Positions 36,643 through 46,026 of a DNA stretch of 64,000 nucleotides are shown here, piece after piece. The notes beneath the pieces were generated by a model. That model did no database searches. It was not told the DNA's origin and saw nothing but the letters and a program-made list of their open reading frames with translations. The position numbers and the translations under genes were made by a program. Source of the stretch: DATFDN01 sp963818885. GTDB taxonomy: Bacteria > Pseudomonadota > Alphaproteobacteria > Acetobacterales > Acetobacteraceae. The number at the start of each line of letters is the position of its first letter. The stretch's first letter is position 1. The DNA is taken from contig CAWFTP010000003.1 of NCBI GenBank assembly GCA_963818885.1, positions 1,426,001 to 1,490,000 on the forward strand, in the 5' to 3' direction.

Positions 36643-37835
36643 TGGCGGCCTCTCGCCGTTTCTTCCTCGCCGCCGCAGGCGGTCTCGTCGGCGCGCTTGG
36701 CACCGGGACGGGTGTCCGCGCGACACCGGCGGCCGAGCCGTTCTGGGGCGCCCATCAAGGCGGCATCCTGACGCCCACGCAGAGCCACACCTGTTTCGGC
36801 GTTTTCGATGTCGTTGCCAAGAATCCCGATGTGATCGCGGCGCTGCTGAAGACTTGGACTGACGCGTCTTCGCGCATGGCGCGCGGCGAGCCGGCGGCGC
36901 CGATGGACTCGGGCGAGGCGCTCGGCTTGCCGCCCGCGCGCCTGACGCTGACCTTCGGCTTCGGCCCGGGCCTGTTCGTCAAGGACGGCAAGGACCGCTT
37001 CGGCCTCGCGTCCCGGCGTCCGGCGGCGCTGGTGGATTTGCCGCGCTTCACCGGCGATCAGCTGATCGAGGCGCAAACCGGCGGCGATCTCTCCGTGCAG
37101 GCCTGCGCCGACGATCCACAGGTCGCGTTCCACGCGGTCCGTCAGCTCGCGCGGCTTGCGTACAACGTCGCCGAAATTCGCTGGATGCAGACCGGCTTCT
37201 CGCCGGATTTCGGGCCGAAGGAGACGCCGCGCAACCTGATGGGCTTCAAGGACGGCACCCAGAACCCGATGCGCACCGCTGGTGGTTCCGACCTGCTGTG
37301 GGTAGGCGAGGAGGGGCCGGACTGGATGCGCGGCGGCACCTATCTGGTCGCCCGGCGCATCCGCATTTCGCTCGAGCACTGGGACCGCACCGAGACCGAC
37401 TTCCAGGAGCAGGTGATCGGCCGACACAAGCTGTCCGGCGCGCCGCTGGGCGCGAAGAACGAGTTCGACTCGCTCGACCTCGACGCCGCCGACAAGGACG
37501 GCAACCCGATCATTCCCGACGACGCGCATGTTCGCCTGGGCGCGGCTGCAACCAATGGCAGCGCGCGGATCCTGCGCCGGGGGTATGCCTACAACAACGG
37601 CGTGACCTTCCTCGCGGAACGCTGGCCTCCCTGGCGGCAGGGGATGCTGTACGACGCCGGCCTGCTGTTCATGGCCTACCAGCGCGACCCGCGCACGGGG
37701 TTCATCCGGATCTACGAGAACATGGCGAAGCTGGATGCGCTGAACCAGTTCACGACGCATGTCAGCAGCGGGCTGTTCGCCTGTCCTGGAGGGGTACGGG
37801 AGGGAGAGTTCGTCGGGCAGGGGTTGTTTACGTAG
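36642..37835 (+). CDS. Tat-exported DyP-type (EfeB-like) heme peroxidase
   Basis: 397 residues. The N terminus has SRRFFLAAAGGLVG, a twin-arginine signal. The DyP distal signature GXXDG is in LMGFKDGTQNPM (about 200) with the conserved Arg in YLVARRIRISLEHWDRTE, and the proximal region DDAHVRLGAA holds the likely heme-ligand His. Class A (EfeB) members are periplasmic and linked to iron or heme use, which agrees with the Fur-like box before the operon; the EfeU/EfeO partners are absent here. The ATG overlaps the propeller stop, and the 3' end overlaps the convergent PEP-CTERM gene by eight bases. Confidence 0.9.
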   Translation: MAASRRFFLAAAGGLVGALGTGTGVRATPAAEPFWGAHQGGILTPTQSHTCFGVFDVVAKNPDVIAALLKTWTDASSRMARGEPAAPMDSGEALGLPPARLTLTFGFGPGLFVKDGKDRFGLASRRPAALVDLPRFTGDQLIEAQTGGDLSVQACADDPQVAFHAVRQLARLAYNVAEIRWMQTGFSPDFGPKETPRNLMGFKDGTQNPMRTAGGSDLLWVGEEGPDWMRGGTYLVARRIRISLEHWDRTETDFQEQVIGRHKLSGAPLGAKNEFDSLDLDAADKDGNPIIPDDAHVRLGAAATNGSARILRRGYAYNNGVTFLAERWPPWRQGMLYDAGLLFMAYQRDPRTGFIRIYENMAKLDALNQFTTHVSSGLFACPGGVREGEFVGQGLFT

Positions 37836-38505
37836 CCCGGTTGCCGCGACGCGCTGCGTGATTGCGAACCCCGAGAAGGAGCAGGATCGCTGCTCCCAAG
37901 ACGGCGGCGGATACCGGTTCCGGAATGGGCGTGCCGTCGAGGCTCAGGTAAAATGAAACGTCCGGGGGAAATGGCGGTCCTGGGGATGTTTGCAGGAAAA
38001 TCGCTCCCGTATCTTGATGATAGAGGTACGCGGTGGGCAGGTTCGCATCCGGCCCATTCGCCCAGACCCAGTCGGCATTGGCCTTAAAGCCGATGTAGAG
38101 CAGGCCGAACCCCGGCTGTATCATGAAGTTCGGCTGTACAGTGAGTAGAGTCGTAGACCCGTCACCGAATGCCACCGGCTGGACCGCGCCCGTGAGATCG
38201 ACAGTCGTCGAATCGATCAGCATCGGGTTCGGCGCCGGCGCACCGTCAGCCGCCACTGGGAAGGAATAGATGCTCAAGGCGGTGTTTCCGGACCCGAGGA
38301 CCCCCACGGTGATCTCGGTGATCGCGACCGGCAGGGACAAGGGGTCGCGCGCAGAAGGCACCAGCACATCATCGATCAGGATACAATCGTCGCAGAACCC
38401 GCTAGCCGGACCTGACGGGATCGTATTGTTGTAAAGGACTCCAGCGGAGGCGGTCGCTGCTGGCAGCAGCATTACGGCCGCAAAAAGTGCGAGACAGGAC
38501 TTCAT
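37828..38505 (-). CDS. PEP-CTERM-sorted exported protein
   Basis: 225 residues: a signal peptide (about 1-21, ATASAG), a beta-rich body with a CDDC pair (GFCDDCILIDDVLVPS), and a C-terminal sorting signal PIPEPVSAAVLGAAILLLLG followed by basic residues. It should be processed by an exosortase at the inner membrane and released to the surface or matrix. It is not related over its body to the other PEP-CTERM protein at 22.2 kb. The gene stands alone. Confidence 0.85.
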   Translation of the reverse strand: MKSCLALFAAVMLLPAATASAGVLYNNTIPSGPASGFCDDCILIDDVLVPSARDPLSLPVAITEITVGVLGSGNTALSIYSFPVAADGAPAPNPMLIDSTTVDLTGAVQPVAFGDGSTTLLTVQPNFMIQPGFGLLYIGFKANADWVWANGPDANLPTAYLYHQDTGAIFLQTSPGPPFPPDVSFYLSLDGTPIPEPVSAAVLGAAILLLLGVRNHAARRGNRAT

Positions 38506-38597
38506 CGCATCCCCCCACCCGCTTATCGCCAGCTATTCTAAAACGCTTTGAAAAGGTCTTGCAAGAAGTATCAGCTATGTCTGTTCCGGCAATCACC

Positions 38598-39506
38598 TCA
38601 TGGCCGCAGCGCGCCGCTCGTGTTGACGAAGATCGAGTACAGCGACGTGTGGCCGCAGATGAACAGGCGGTTCCGCTTCGCCCCGCCGAAGGCGACGTTG
38701 GCGACCTTCTCCGGCACCGGAATCCGGCCGATCAGGTCGCCGCCGGGAGTGAAGCACTGCACGCCGTTCCCCGAGCTCGTCCAGATATTCCCGTCGGTGT
38801 CGACGCGAAACCCGTCCGGGATGCCGGGGCTGACCTCGCACACCACGCGGCCGCCACTCAACCGTCCATCGCCGCCAACCTCGAAGGCGCGAATGTGATG
38901 CGGTTTCGTCGGGTCGGGCCAGAAGCCGGAATCGGCGATGTAGAGCGTGCGCTCATCGGGCGAGAACGCGAGCCCGTTCGGGCGCGAGAAATCGTCGGCG
39001 ACCACCCGCAGGCTGCCGTCGCGCGGATCGAGTCGGTAGACGTTGCAGCTGCCGATCTCGCTCTCGGCCTTGCCCCCCTCATACTCGGCGCTGATCCCGT
39101 AGACCGGATCGGTGAACCACACCGTATCGTCCGAACGCACCACGACGTCGTTCGGCGCATTCAGGCGCTTGCCCTCATAGTGGTCGGCGATCACGCTGAT
39201 GCTGCCGTCCCATTCCGTGCGCGTCACGCGCCTCGTCTCGTGCTCGCACGTGATCAGCCGGCCCTGTCGGTCGCGGGTATTGCCGTTGGAGAAATGCGAC
39301 CGCGCGCGGAACACGGCCACTTGCCCCGTTTCCTCGTCCCAGCGCAGCAGACGGTCGTTGGGGATATCGCTGAATATCAGGCAGCGCAGATCGGCGAACC
39401 AGACCGGCCCCTCGGCCCAGCGCATGCCGGTGTGCAGCTTCTCCAGCCAGACGATCGGAATCGTGTAGCGGCGGAATCGCTCATCCAGAATCTCGAACGG
39501 CTCCAT
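38598..39506 (-). CDS. SMP-30/gluconolactonase family lactone hydrolase
   Basis: 302 residues from the ATG at 39506, which has GGAGGAGG just upstream. The six-bladed propeller carries the metal residues of the family: Glu in AEGPVWF, Asn in LNAPNDVVVR, Asn/Asp in SRPNGLAFSPDERTLYIADS and IPDGFRVDTDGNIWTSS. It hydrolyses a sugar lactone in the cytoplasm. Its start lies within the 3' end of the sugar permease gene (26-base overlap), so it is the last gene of the sugar uptake operon. Confidence 0.9.
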   Translation of the reverse strand: MEPFEILDERFRRYTIPIVWLEKLHTGMRWAEGPVWFADLRCLIFSDIPNDRLLRWDEETGQVAVFRARSHFSNGNTRDRQGRLITCEHETRRVTRTEWDGSISVIADHYEGKRLNAPNDVVVRSDDTVWFTDPVYGISAEYEGGKAESEIGSCNVYRLDPRDGSLRVVADDFSRPNGLAFSPDERTLYIADSGFWPDPTKPHHIRAFEVGGDGRLSGGRVVCEVSPGIPDGFRVDTDGNIWTSSGNGVQCFTPGGDLIGRIPVPEKVANVAFGGAKRNRLFICGHTSLYSIFVNTSGALRP

Positions 39507-40530
39507 CGATCCTCCTCCCGGATTCGGCGGCGGTCGCGGCGCGGCGGCGGCGCGCGGCGGCATAGACCGACAGCCCGACCGCGACGATCAGGATGCCGCC
39601 GTTGAAGAAATACTGCACGTAGAACGGCGCGCCGAGCTGCTGCACGCCGGAGAAGGAGAACGCGAGCACCAGCACGGCGAGCAGCGTTCCGATGACGTTG
39701 ACCCGCCCGGGGCGGATCGAGGTGGCGCCCAGCAGCGCGGCGGCGAAGGCGGGCAGCAGATACTCGGGGCCGACCGAGGGCGTGCCGGTCTGCAACAGGC
39801 TGCCCAGCATGATGCCGGCGACGCCGCTCAGGAATCCGGCGGCGGTGAAGGTGCCGATGATATGGCGGTCGATGCGGATGCCGGTCAGCTCCGCGGCGCG
39901 GGGGTTGGCGCCGATCACATAGAGACTGCGGCCGACCGGCAGGCGCTCGGTTATCAGCCAAAGGATGATCGCGACGACCGCGACCAGGCAGGCGGGGATC
40001 GGGACGTGCCCGTAGATCCCCATGAAGCCGGTGAACCCCGTGGGCAGGTCCGCGCCGGTGATCTGCTGGCCGCCGCTATACCAGTTGGAGACGCCGTAGA
40101 GCAGCGTGCCCATGCCCATAGTGGCGATGAAGGAATCGATGCCGAACCAGGCCACGAGTATGCCGTTGAAGGCGCCAACCAGTAGCGCGATCACGAGCAC
40201 GGCGACGATGGCAACGGGCCAGGGCAGCCCCTGGTTCACCTGCAGCCCGATGATCAGCACCTGCGCCATGCCGAGATGAAAGCCGACCGAGAGATCGAAC
40301 TGACGCGTGGCGAGCGGAACCATCTCGGCCAAGGCCAGCATGGCGGTGACCGACTGGCCGACCAGCACCGTGTTGATGTTGAAGGCGCTGAAGAAGGTCG
40401 TGGGCCGCAGCAGGCCGAACAGCACCATCACCAGCACGAAGACCACGGCGAGCCCATAGGTCGCTACCAGCTCGCCCAGCTGCTGGCCGGTGCTGCGTCG
40501 CGCGGGGCCGCGTTCCACGACGTGCGACAT
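39481..40530 (-). CDS. RbsC-type sugar ABC transporter permease
   Basis: 349 residues, about ten hydrophobic segments. The family motif is seen in VIGANPRAAELTGIRIDRH, and LPAFAAALLGATSIRPGRVNVIGTLLA closes the permease core. It forms the channel of a ribose/xylose-type importer with the ATPase encoded just upstream, one base away. Specificity is unknown; the accompanying lactonase and dehydrogenase suggest a sugar or sugar acid. Confidence 0.9.
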   Translation of the reverse strand: MSHVVERGPARRSTGQQLGELVATYGLAVVFVLVMVLFGLLRPTTFFSAFNINTVLVGQSVTAMLALAEMVPLATRQFDLSVGFHLGMAQVLIIGLQVNQGLPWPVAIVAVLVIALLVGAFNGILVAWFGIDSFIATMGMGTLLYGVSNWYSGGQQITGADLPTGFTGFMGIYGHVPIPACLVAVVAIILWLITERLPVGRSLYVIGANPRAAELTGIRIDRHIIGTFTAAGFLSGVAGIMLGSLLQTGTPSVGPEYLLPAFAAALLGATSIRPGRVNVIGTLLAVLVLAFSFSGVQQLGAPFYVQYFFNGGILIVAVGLSVYAAARRRRAATAAESGRRIDGAVRDSG

Positions 40531-40531
40531 C

Positions 40532-42022
40532 CTAGGCGCCGGGCGCGTGCTGCCCGCCGAGCGAGGCGCGGGCGATCAGATTGTCCATGCCGAGATCGGC
40601 CCCCTCCAGCGCCGCGACAATCCGGCCGCGCGCGACGACGAGCGCGCGATCGCAGAGGCTCGCCACCTCCTCGAAATCGGAGGAGACGACCAGCACTCCG
40701 GCGCCCGCTTCGGCGGCTTGGCGCAGCAGGCCGTGGATGGCGAACTTGGCGCCAACATCGACGCCGACGGTCGGCTCCTCCATCACCAGCACGCGCGCCT
40801 TGGATTGCAGCCAGCGGCCGACGAACACCTTCTGCTGATTGCCGCCGCTCAGCCAGTCGATCAGCGCGTTCGGATCGGGCGGGCGCACGTCAAATCGGTC
40901 GAGCTGTGTGGCCACGCGCTGCCGTTCGCGGCTCGGCGAAACAAACCGCCAGGCGGGGGCACCGATGATGCGCGGATTGGGCAGGATGTTCTCCCGCAGC
41001 GACATACCCGAGAACGCGCTCTCCCGTCCGCGATCGCCCGGCAAAAGCGCGACCCCACGGGCGATGCGGGCGGCAATTCCCTCGCCGGGCGGGAGTGGGG
41101 CGCCGTCAAGCCGAATCTCACCCGTCTCCGGCTGCGCGGCGCCGAATATCGCCCGCCCGATCAGTGCCTGGCCGGCACCGCGCAGGCCGACCAATCCGAC
41201 GACCTCCCCAGGCGCGATCCTGAAGCTGATCGGGCCGTGTCCCTCGATGCGGAGGTCCGCCACCTCCAGCAGAGGCTGCGACTGCGAACGCGCTGCGTGC
41301 GCGGTGCCCGAAAGGTCGATCTCCCGGCCCAGCATGTCCTGTACCAGTCCGCGCGGCGTGACCGCGTCGATCGGAGCGGTCCGCACATGCCTCCCATCGC
41401 GCAACACGCTGACCTGATCGGCGAGGCCGAACAGCTCGTTCAGCCGGTGCGAGACATAGATGATGCTCCTGCCGCTGCCGCGCAGCGTGCGCAGGACGGA
41501 GAACAGGTGCCGCGCGTCCGGCTCGGGCAAGGAGGCGGTTGGCTCGTCGAGCACGATGATCTCGCTCGGACGCGCAAGCGCGCGAACGATGCCGAGCAGC
41601 GCGCGTCCGGCCGCGCCAAGCGACTCGACCGTCGCCTTTGGGTTGGGCGCCTCGATGTTGAGCGCCGCGTAGATCTCGCGTGCGCTTGTCCAGACCCGAC
41701 CCCAGTCGATCAGGCCGTGGCGACGGGGAAAACCGGCCACCAGGGCGACGTTCTCGCCGACGCTGAGTTCGTCGACGAGGCCGAGGTCCTGATGCACGAA
41801 GGCGATCGGCGGCGGATGGAGGAAGGGCTGCACAGGTTCGCCGTGCAGCCGGATCTCGCCGCTGTCGGGCTTGTGGATGCCGGCGAGGATCTTGATCAGG
41901 GTCGACTTGCCGGCACCGTTCTCCCCGACCAAGGCGAGGATCTCGCCGCGCCCGACCGACAGATCGACCCGGTCGAGCGCGAGCGTGCCGAAGAAGCGCT
42001 TCGTGAGCCCGCTGACCTCCAG
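40532..42022 (-). CDS. RbsA-type sugar ABC transporter ATP-binding protein
   Basis: About 497 residues with two ABC cassettes. Cassette 1 has Walker A GENGAGKSTLIK, a variant signature (ESLGAAGRALLGIVRAL) and LDEPTASLP. Cassette 2 has a degenerate Walker A (GLRGAGQALIG), LSGGNQQKVFVGRWL and MEEPTVGVDVG. This asymmetry is normal for RbsA/XylG. The open frame reaches 42220 inside the binding-protein gene; no ATG, GTG or TTG is near the proper N terminus (LEVSGLTKRF), so CTG at 42022, 11 bases after the upstream stop, is only a guess. Confidence 0.87.
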   Translation of the reverse strand: MEVSGLTKRFFGTLALDRVDLSVGRGEILALVGENGAGKSTLIKILAGIHKPDSGEIRLHGEPVQPFLHPPPIAFVHQDLGLVDELSVGENVALVAGFPRRHGLIDWGRVWTSAREIYAALNIEAPNPKATVESLGAAGRALLGIVRALARPSEIIVLDEPTASLPEPDARHLFSVLRTLRGSGRSIIYVSHRLNELFGLADQVSVLRDGRHVRTAPIDAVTPRGLVQDMLGREIDLSGTAHAARSQSQPLLEVADLRIEGHGPISFRIAPGEVVGLVGLRGAGQALIGRAIFGAAQPETGEIRLDGAPLPPGEGIAARIARGVALLPGDRGRESAFSGMSLRENILPNPRIIGAPAWRFVSPSRERQRVATQLDRFDVRPPDPNALIDWLSGGNQQKVFVGRWLQSKARVLVMEEPTVGVDVGAKFAIHGLLRQAAEAGAGVLVVSSDFEEVASLCDRALVVARGRIVAALEGADLGMDNLIARASLGGQHAPGA

Positions 42023-42032
42023 GACCGGCGGC

Positions 42033-43196
42033 TCAGCAGGGATTGCTGGTGCCCTTCCAGATGTTGAGGTAGTGGCAGGCGAAATTGTTGCTGGGCACGA
42101 ACTCGTTCTTCTTGCCGCCTTCCTGGTCGATATTCGCCTTGGTGCGGATGAAGGTCGGTTGCACCCATTTCGCAGGCGGCTGACCAGCCATCGCGCGTAC
42201 GATGGCGTCGACGGCTTCATAGCCGAACAAGGTGCTCGGCTCGGGCACCGACGCCACTTCGTACTCGCCCTTGCGGATCAGGTCGTAGGTCGCGGGCGGC
42301 GCATCGGCGCCCACCAGACTCACCTTGTCGTGCGGCACCCCGGCCGCACGCAGCGTGGCGGCGACATAGGGGTAGTAGTCGTCGCAGCAGGTTGTCATCC
42401 ACCAGCTGTTGCCGTAACGGGCGAGCAGGCCGGATGTCGCTGGCCCGACACGTTGCGCGAGATCGCCGATCGGCACGTTCACCATCTCGAGGAACTTGCA
42501 GCCCTTGCAGTCCTTGATCGGCTCGGTCGCCGCGCGCGCCTTGAAGCGGGCGATGGCGAAGCTGTTGTCCACCATGTGGATGTCCTGCGCCGTGCCGTCG
42601 GACATCGCGATCACGTACGCGGCCTGCAATTCGCCGATCTCCGCGGCGCTCGACGCGATGTTGTCGTAGAGGCCAAGGTCGGGGGCGGGGCCCGGGAAGG
42701 CCGTCGCATGGATGCCGACGACGGGAATGCACTGCTTCACCGCCTCCTGGATCGGCTTTTGTAGCGCATGCGCATCCGCGGGCGTGATGATCGCCGTGAC
42801 ATGCGCGGCGATCGCCTGGTTGAGTGCCCCGAGTTCTCCGCCCACATTGCCGCGCGTGTTGAAGGCAAGGAACTTCCAGCCGAGCGCATTGGCGGCTTCG
42901 CGGACGCCGTTGCCCCAGCCGATATAGGTCGAATAGGCTTGGTCGGCGACCCAGGCGATCGTCACCGGGTTCGTGCTCGCCTTCGGTCCGCTGGTCGGAC
43001 CGAACCATTTCGTCTGCGGCGCGGTACGCTCCACTACGATCTGCTTTGCCTGGTCGACGGACAGTGTCGACACGATCTCGGGCTCGGGCCAGGCCGGATC
43101 GGGCTTCGCGCTTACGGTGCACTGCGCCCAGGCAGGGGCGGAGGTGAGCATCGTGGCGAGGGCGGCGACGCCGAGCCTTACGTGATTGCGTTTCAT
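42033..43196 (-). CDS. Periplasmic sugar-binding protein of the RbsB type
   Basis: 387 residues with a signal peptide (about 1-25, TSAPAWAQ). The two-lobed type I binding fold shows VTIAWVADQAYSTYIGWGNG, AIITPADAHALQKPIQEAV, IPVVGIHATAFPG and KVSLVGADAPPATYDLIRKG. A pair of cysteines (KDCKGC) and vicinal Cys (TTCCDD) are unusual for the family and could be disulfide-bonded. It captures the ligand for the adjacent ATPase and permease. The ThDP-enzyme gene lies 74 bases upstream. Confidence 0.87.
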   Translation of the reverse strand: MKRNHVRLGVAALATMLTSAPAWAQCTVSAKPDPAWPEPEIVSTLSVDQAKQIVVERTAPQTKWFGPTSGPKASTNPVTIAWVADQAYSTYIGWGNGVREAANALGWKFLAFNTRGNVGGELGALNQAIAAHVTAIITPADAHALQKPIQEAVKQCIPVVGIHATAFPGPAPDLGLYDNIASSAAEIGELQAAYVIAMSDGTAQDIHMVDNSFAIARFKARAATEPIKDCKGCKFLEMVNVPIGDLAQRVGPATSGLLARYGNSWWMTTCCDDYYPYVAATLRAAGVPHDKVSLVGADAPPATYDLIRKGEYEVASVPEPSTLFGYEAVDAIVRAMAGQPPAKWVQPTFIRTKANIDQEGGKKNEFVPSNNFACHYLNIWKGTSNPC

Positions 43197-43270
43197 GTCG
43201 CTTCCCCCGTTTCGTTCTGTCGCATGTCAGCCGATGGAGGCGCTGGGCGTCAATGTGGGCGGTGAAGCAG

Positions 43271-44950
43271 TCACCCGGCGTGCCGAGCCTCGAATTCGGC
43301 GAACTCGCTCATGAAGGGCGCCGCCACGGCGGCGTTCAGCTTGCAATCGAGCAGCACCGGGCCGCGCGGGTCCTTCAGCAGCGGCGCCACCTCGCGCAAG
43401 TCGTCGAAGCTGCGGATCGTCGCCGCTTGGAAGCCGAAACCCTCGGCGATCGGCGCGAAGTCGACGTCCGGAAAAACCGCCGTATGCGCCGGGAAATCGC
43501 GCATCTTCAGCAGGTGCAGCTCCGCTCCATAGGCGCAGTCATTCATCACGATGATGACCAGCGGCAGGTCCTCGCGCACAGTCGTCTCCAGCTCGCCCAA
43601 GGTCATCAGCAAGCCGCCGTCGCCGATCACCAGCACTGTAGGCTTCTCCGGCCGCGCCTTCGCCACGCCCAGCGCGGTGCCGAAGCCCAGTCCGATGGAG
43701 GCGAACTCGCTCGTCATCTTCAGGTGTCCCGGATCGGGCACCGTCAGGTATGGCAGGATGCTCAGGAAATTGCCGGCATCGTAGACGATGTTGTGATCGC
43801 GCGGCAGCAACTTGTTCAGCTCCACGCCGAGCGCGCGCGGATCGACGGTGCGCGCGGTGTTCGCCGCCTGGAAGTCGCCCGCCATGTCAAAGCGGCGGAT
43901 CGCATCGAGCACCTCGGGCGCGTGGAACGGCTTATTGCCGCCGGGACGGGAGGGCAGCGCGGCGCCGATCCGCTCGGCGGCGTCGCGCGCATCGCCCACC
44001 ACCGCCACATCCACCGTCGTCCAGCGCCCGATATGGTCGCGCGCCGTGTCCACCTGTATCATCGGCACGGCCGGCATGGACGCGCCGAAGCTCATGGTCA
44101 GAAAGTTCAGGCCGGCGCCGAACACCAGCACGCAATCGGCCTGGTCCATCATCCGCCGTCCGAGCGAATGGGAGAACGAGCCGAGGATGCCGAGATTGTA
44201 GGGACTGTCCTTGAACAAATCCTTGCCGCGCGCCGAGGTCATCAGCAGCGCGCCGGTCTTCTCGGCGAGCGCTATGATCGCGTCGCGTGCGCCCGCCTTA
44301 TGCGCGCCCAGCCCGGCGACGATCATCGGCCGGCGGCCCTTCTCCAGCAGCGCGGCGGCCGCCTCGATTGACTGCGCCCGCACGGCTGCCGGTTTGCACG
44401 CAGGCGCCTCCTTGACCAGCGTCGGCGCGTCCGGCGCCTCGATCTTGGCGAGCTGCACGTTCACCGGCAGCAGCAGCGCGGCAAGGCCGCCGCGCTCTGC
44501 CGAAGCCACCGCGTCGGCGAGCGCGCTGCGCGCTCCGGCTGGACTGATCGCGGAGAATGCGCGGATGCCGGCGGCGCTCAGCACGCCGGTCGCATCCAAC
44601 GCCTTGTAGTCCGGCCCCATCGGGTTCGGCCCGCCACCCGTCGCGGCTTCGCCGTAGATCACCAACAGCTTCGAGCCCATGCGGCTCGCCGCCACGGCGG
44701 CGTGCAGCCCGTTCGCGGTCGCCGGGCCGCGCCCGACCACGGCAACGGTCAACTTGCCGGTCGCGTAGGCGTGCCCCTCCGCCATCGCGATCGCGTTGTT
44801 CTCATGGCGCGCGCCGATGAAGCGGATGCCGAGCCCGTCCATCGCGTTGGCGAGCAGCGCGGTGTCGTCGCTCATCAGGCCGAAGACGTACTCGATCCCC
44901 AGCGCGCGAATGTCGTGGGCCAGGATTTCGTAGACGGGGACGGTGCTCAT
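43271..44950 (-). CDS. Thiamine-diphosphate-dependent enzyme (acetolactate synthase superfamily)
   Basis: 559 residues from the ATG at 44950 behind GGGAGAG. The N-terminal PYR domain has the catalytic Glu in IGARHENNAIAMAEGHA; a central domain has VAGLGAHKAGARDAI; the C-terminal PP domain has the ThDP/Mg motif IGDGGLLMTLGELETT ending in MNDCAYG. Reactions in the family include decarboxylation or carboligation of 2-oxo acids. Pairing with a D-2-hydroxyacid dehydrogenase (16 bases upstream) suggests that a 2-oxo acid is shared. Exact reaction not deducible. Confidence 0.87.
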   Translation of the reverse strand: MSTVPVYEILAHDIRALGIEYVFGLMSDDTALLANAMDGLGIRFIGARHENNAIAMAEGHAYATGKLTVAVVGRGPATANGLHAAVAASRMGSKLLVIYGEAATGGGPNPMGPDYKALDATGVLSAAGIRAFSAISPAGARSALADAVASAERGGLAALLLPVNVQLAKIEAPDAPTLVKEAPACKPAAVRAQSIEAAAALLEKGRRPMIVAGLGAHKAGARDAIIALAEKTGALLMTSARGKDLFKDSPYNLGILGSFSHSLGRRMMDQADCVLVFGAGLNFLTMSFGASMPAVPMIQVDTARDHIGRWTTVDVAVVGDARDAAERIGAALPSRPGGNKPFHAPEVLDAIRRFDMAGDFQAANTARTVDPRALGVELNKLLPRDHNIVYDAGNFLSILPYLTVPDPGHLKMTSEFASIGLGFGTALGVAKARPEKPTVLVIGDGGLLMTLGELETTVREDLPLVIIVMNDCAYGAELHLLKMRDFPAHTAVFPDVDFAPIAEGFGFQAATIRSFDDLREVAPLLKDPRGPVLLDCKLNAAVAAPFMSEFAEFEARHAG

Positions 44951-44966
44951 GCGCTCTCCCTTCCTG

Positions 44967-45938
44967 TCACTCTCGCAGCTCCGGTATGACCCACAACGGC
45001 TTGTCGCCGCGCGCGACGCGCTCGACATTGTCGAAGGCGTTGCGGAAGCGGGTCTGCTGGTTGTCCCAGGTGGGCCCGGCGAAATGCGGGGTCAGGACGA
45101 CGTTATCCAGGTTGAACAGCGGGTTGTCCGCCGGCGGCGGCTCGCGGTCGAACACGTCGAGCCCGGCACCCGCGATCGTGCCGTCGGTCAGCGCTGCGTG
45201 CAGCGCTGCCTCCTGCACCACCGGCCCGCGGCAAGTGTTGATGAAATAGGCGGCGGGCTTCATCAGCTTGAACTGCGCCGCCCCCATCATCCCGCGCGTG
45301 AGCGGCGTCAGCGGCACGTGCAGCGAGACGAGGTCGGAAGTGCGCAGCAGCTCGTTCATCAGCCGGAAGCGCACGCCGAGCGCGTCGGCCTGATCCTCGG
45401 TCAGCCGCACCGTGTCGTAATACTGCACGTCCATGCCGAAGGCGCGGGCGAGGCGGGCGACCTTCTTGCCGATCGTGCCGAGGCCGATGATGCCGAGCGT
45501 GCGTCCGCGCAGCTCGAACAGCTGCACGCTGGCGACGTCGTTACCGCGCCAGCGTCCTGATGCGACCATCTGGTGCTGCCAGGTCAGCCGCTTGCTGACG
45601 GCGAGCATCAGCATCAGGGCGTGCTCGGCCACCGCCACCGAGTTCGCGCCGCCGTTGTTGCACACCGGCACGCCGGCGCGCCGCGCCGCCTCGATGTCGA
45701 TGCGGTCGTAGCCGGCGCTCAGCAGCTGCAACAGCTTGAGCGTCGGCGCCGACCTGAAGAACGCATCGTCGGTGGCGAATTCCCCGGCGCCGATCAGGAA
45801 CTGCACGTCGCCCAGGTGACGCCGGAACTCCGGGCTGTTTGGCGGCGCGCTGACCACTTCCAGGGTCGCCGGCGCGAGCTCGCGCATCACGTCCATATCG
45901 TTGAGCGGATTGTCGGCCACGAGCACCTTGGGCGCCAT
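44967..45938 (-). CDS. D-2-hydroxyacid dehydrogenase
   Basis: 323 residues from the ATG at 45938 behind GAGGAAA; the larger upstream open frame is antisense to the efflux gene. NAD fold LGIIGLGTIGKKVARLA, then HVPLTPLTRGMM, catalytic Arg in NTCRGPVVQEAAL, Glu in DVFDREPPP and His in VVLTPHFAG. It interconverts a 2-oxo acid and a D-2-hydroxy acid in the cytoplasm. It is the first gene of the six-gene operon ending with the SMP-30 lactonase. Confidence 0.9.
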   Translation of the reverse strand: MAPKVLVADNPLNDMDVMRELAPATLEVVSAPPNSPEFRRHLGDVQFLIGAGEFATDDAFFRSAPTLKLLQLLSAGYDRIDIEAARRAGVPVCNNGGANSVAVAEHALMLMLAVSKRLTWQHQMVASGRWRGNDVASVQLFELRGRTLGIIGLGTIGKKVARLARAFGMDVQYYDTVRLTEDQADALGVRFRLMNELLRTSDLVSLHVPLTPLTRGMMGAAQFKLMKPAAYFINTCRGPVVQEAALHAALTDGTIAGAGLDVFDREPPPADNPLFNLDNVVLTPHFAGPTWDNQQTRFRNAFDNVERVARGDKPLWVIPELRE

Positions 45939-46026
45939 CCTGGTTTCCTCCGATGTGTTCGAGCCATCGTAGGCGCGCCCGCGCGGGACCGCCAAGCGGC
46001 GCTGGCAGGGCGCACCGGTCTCTGCC

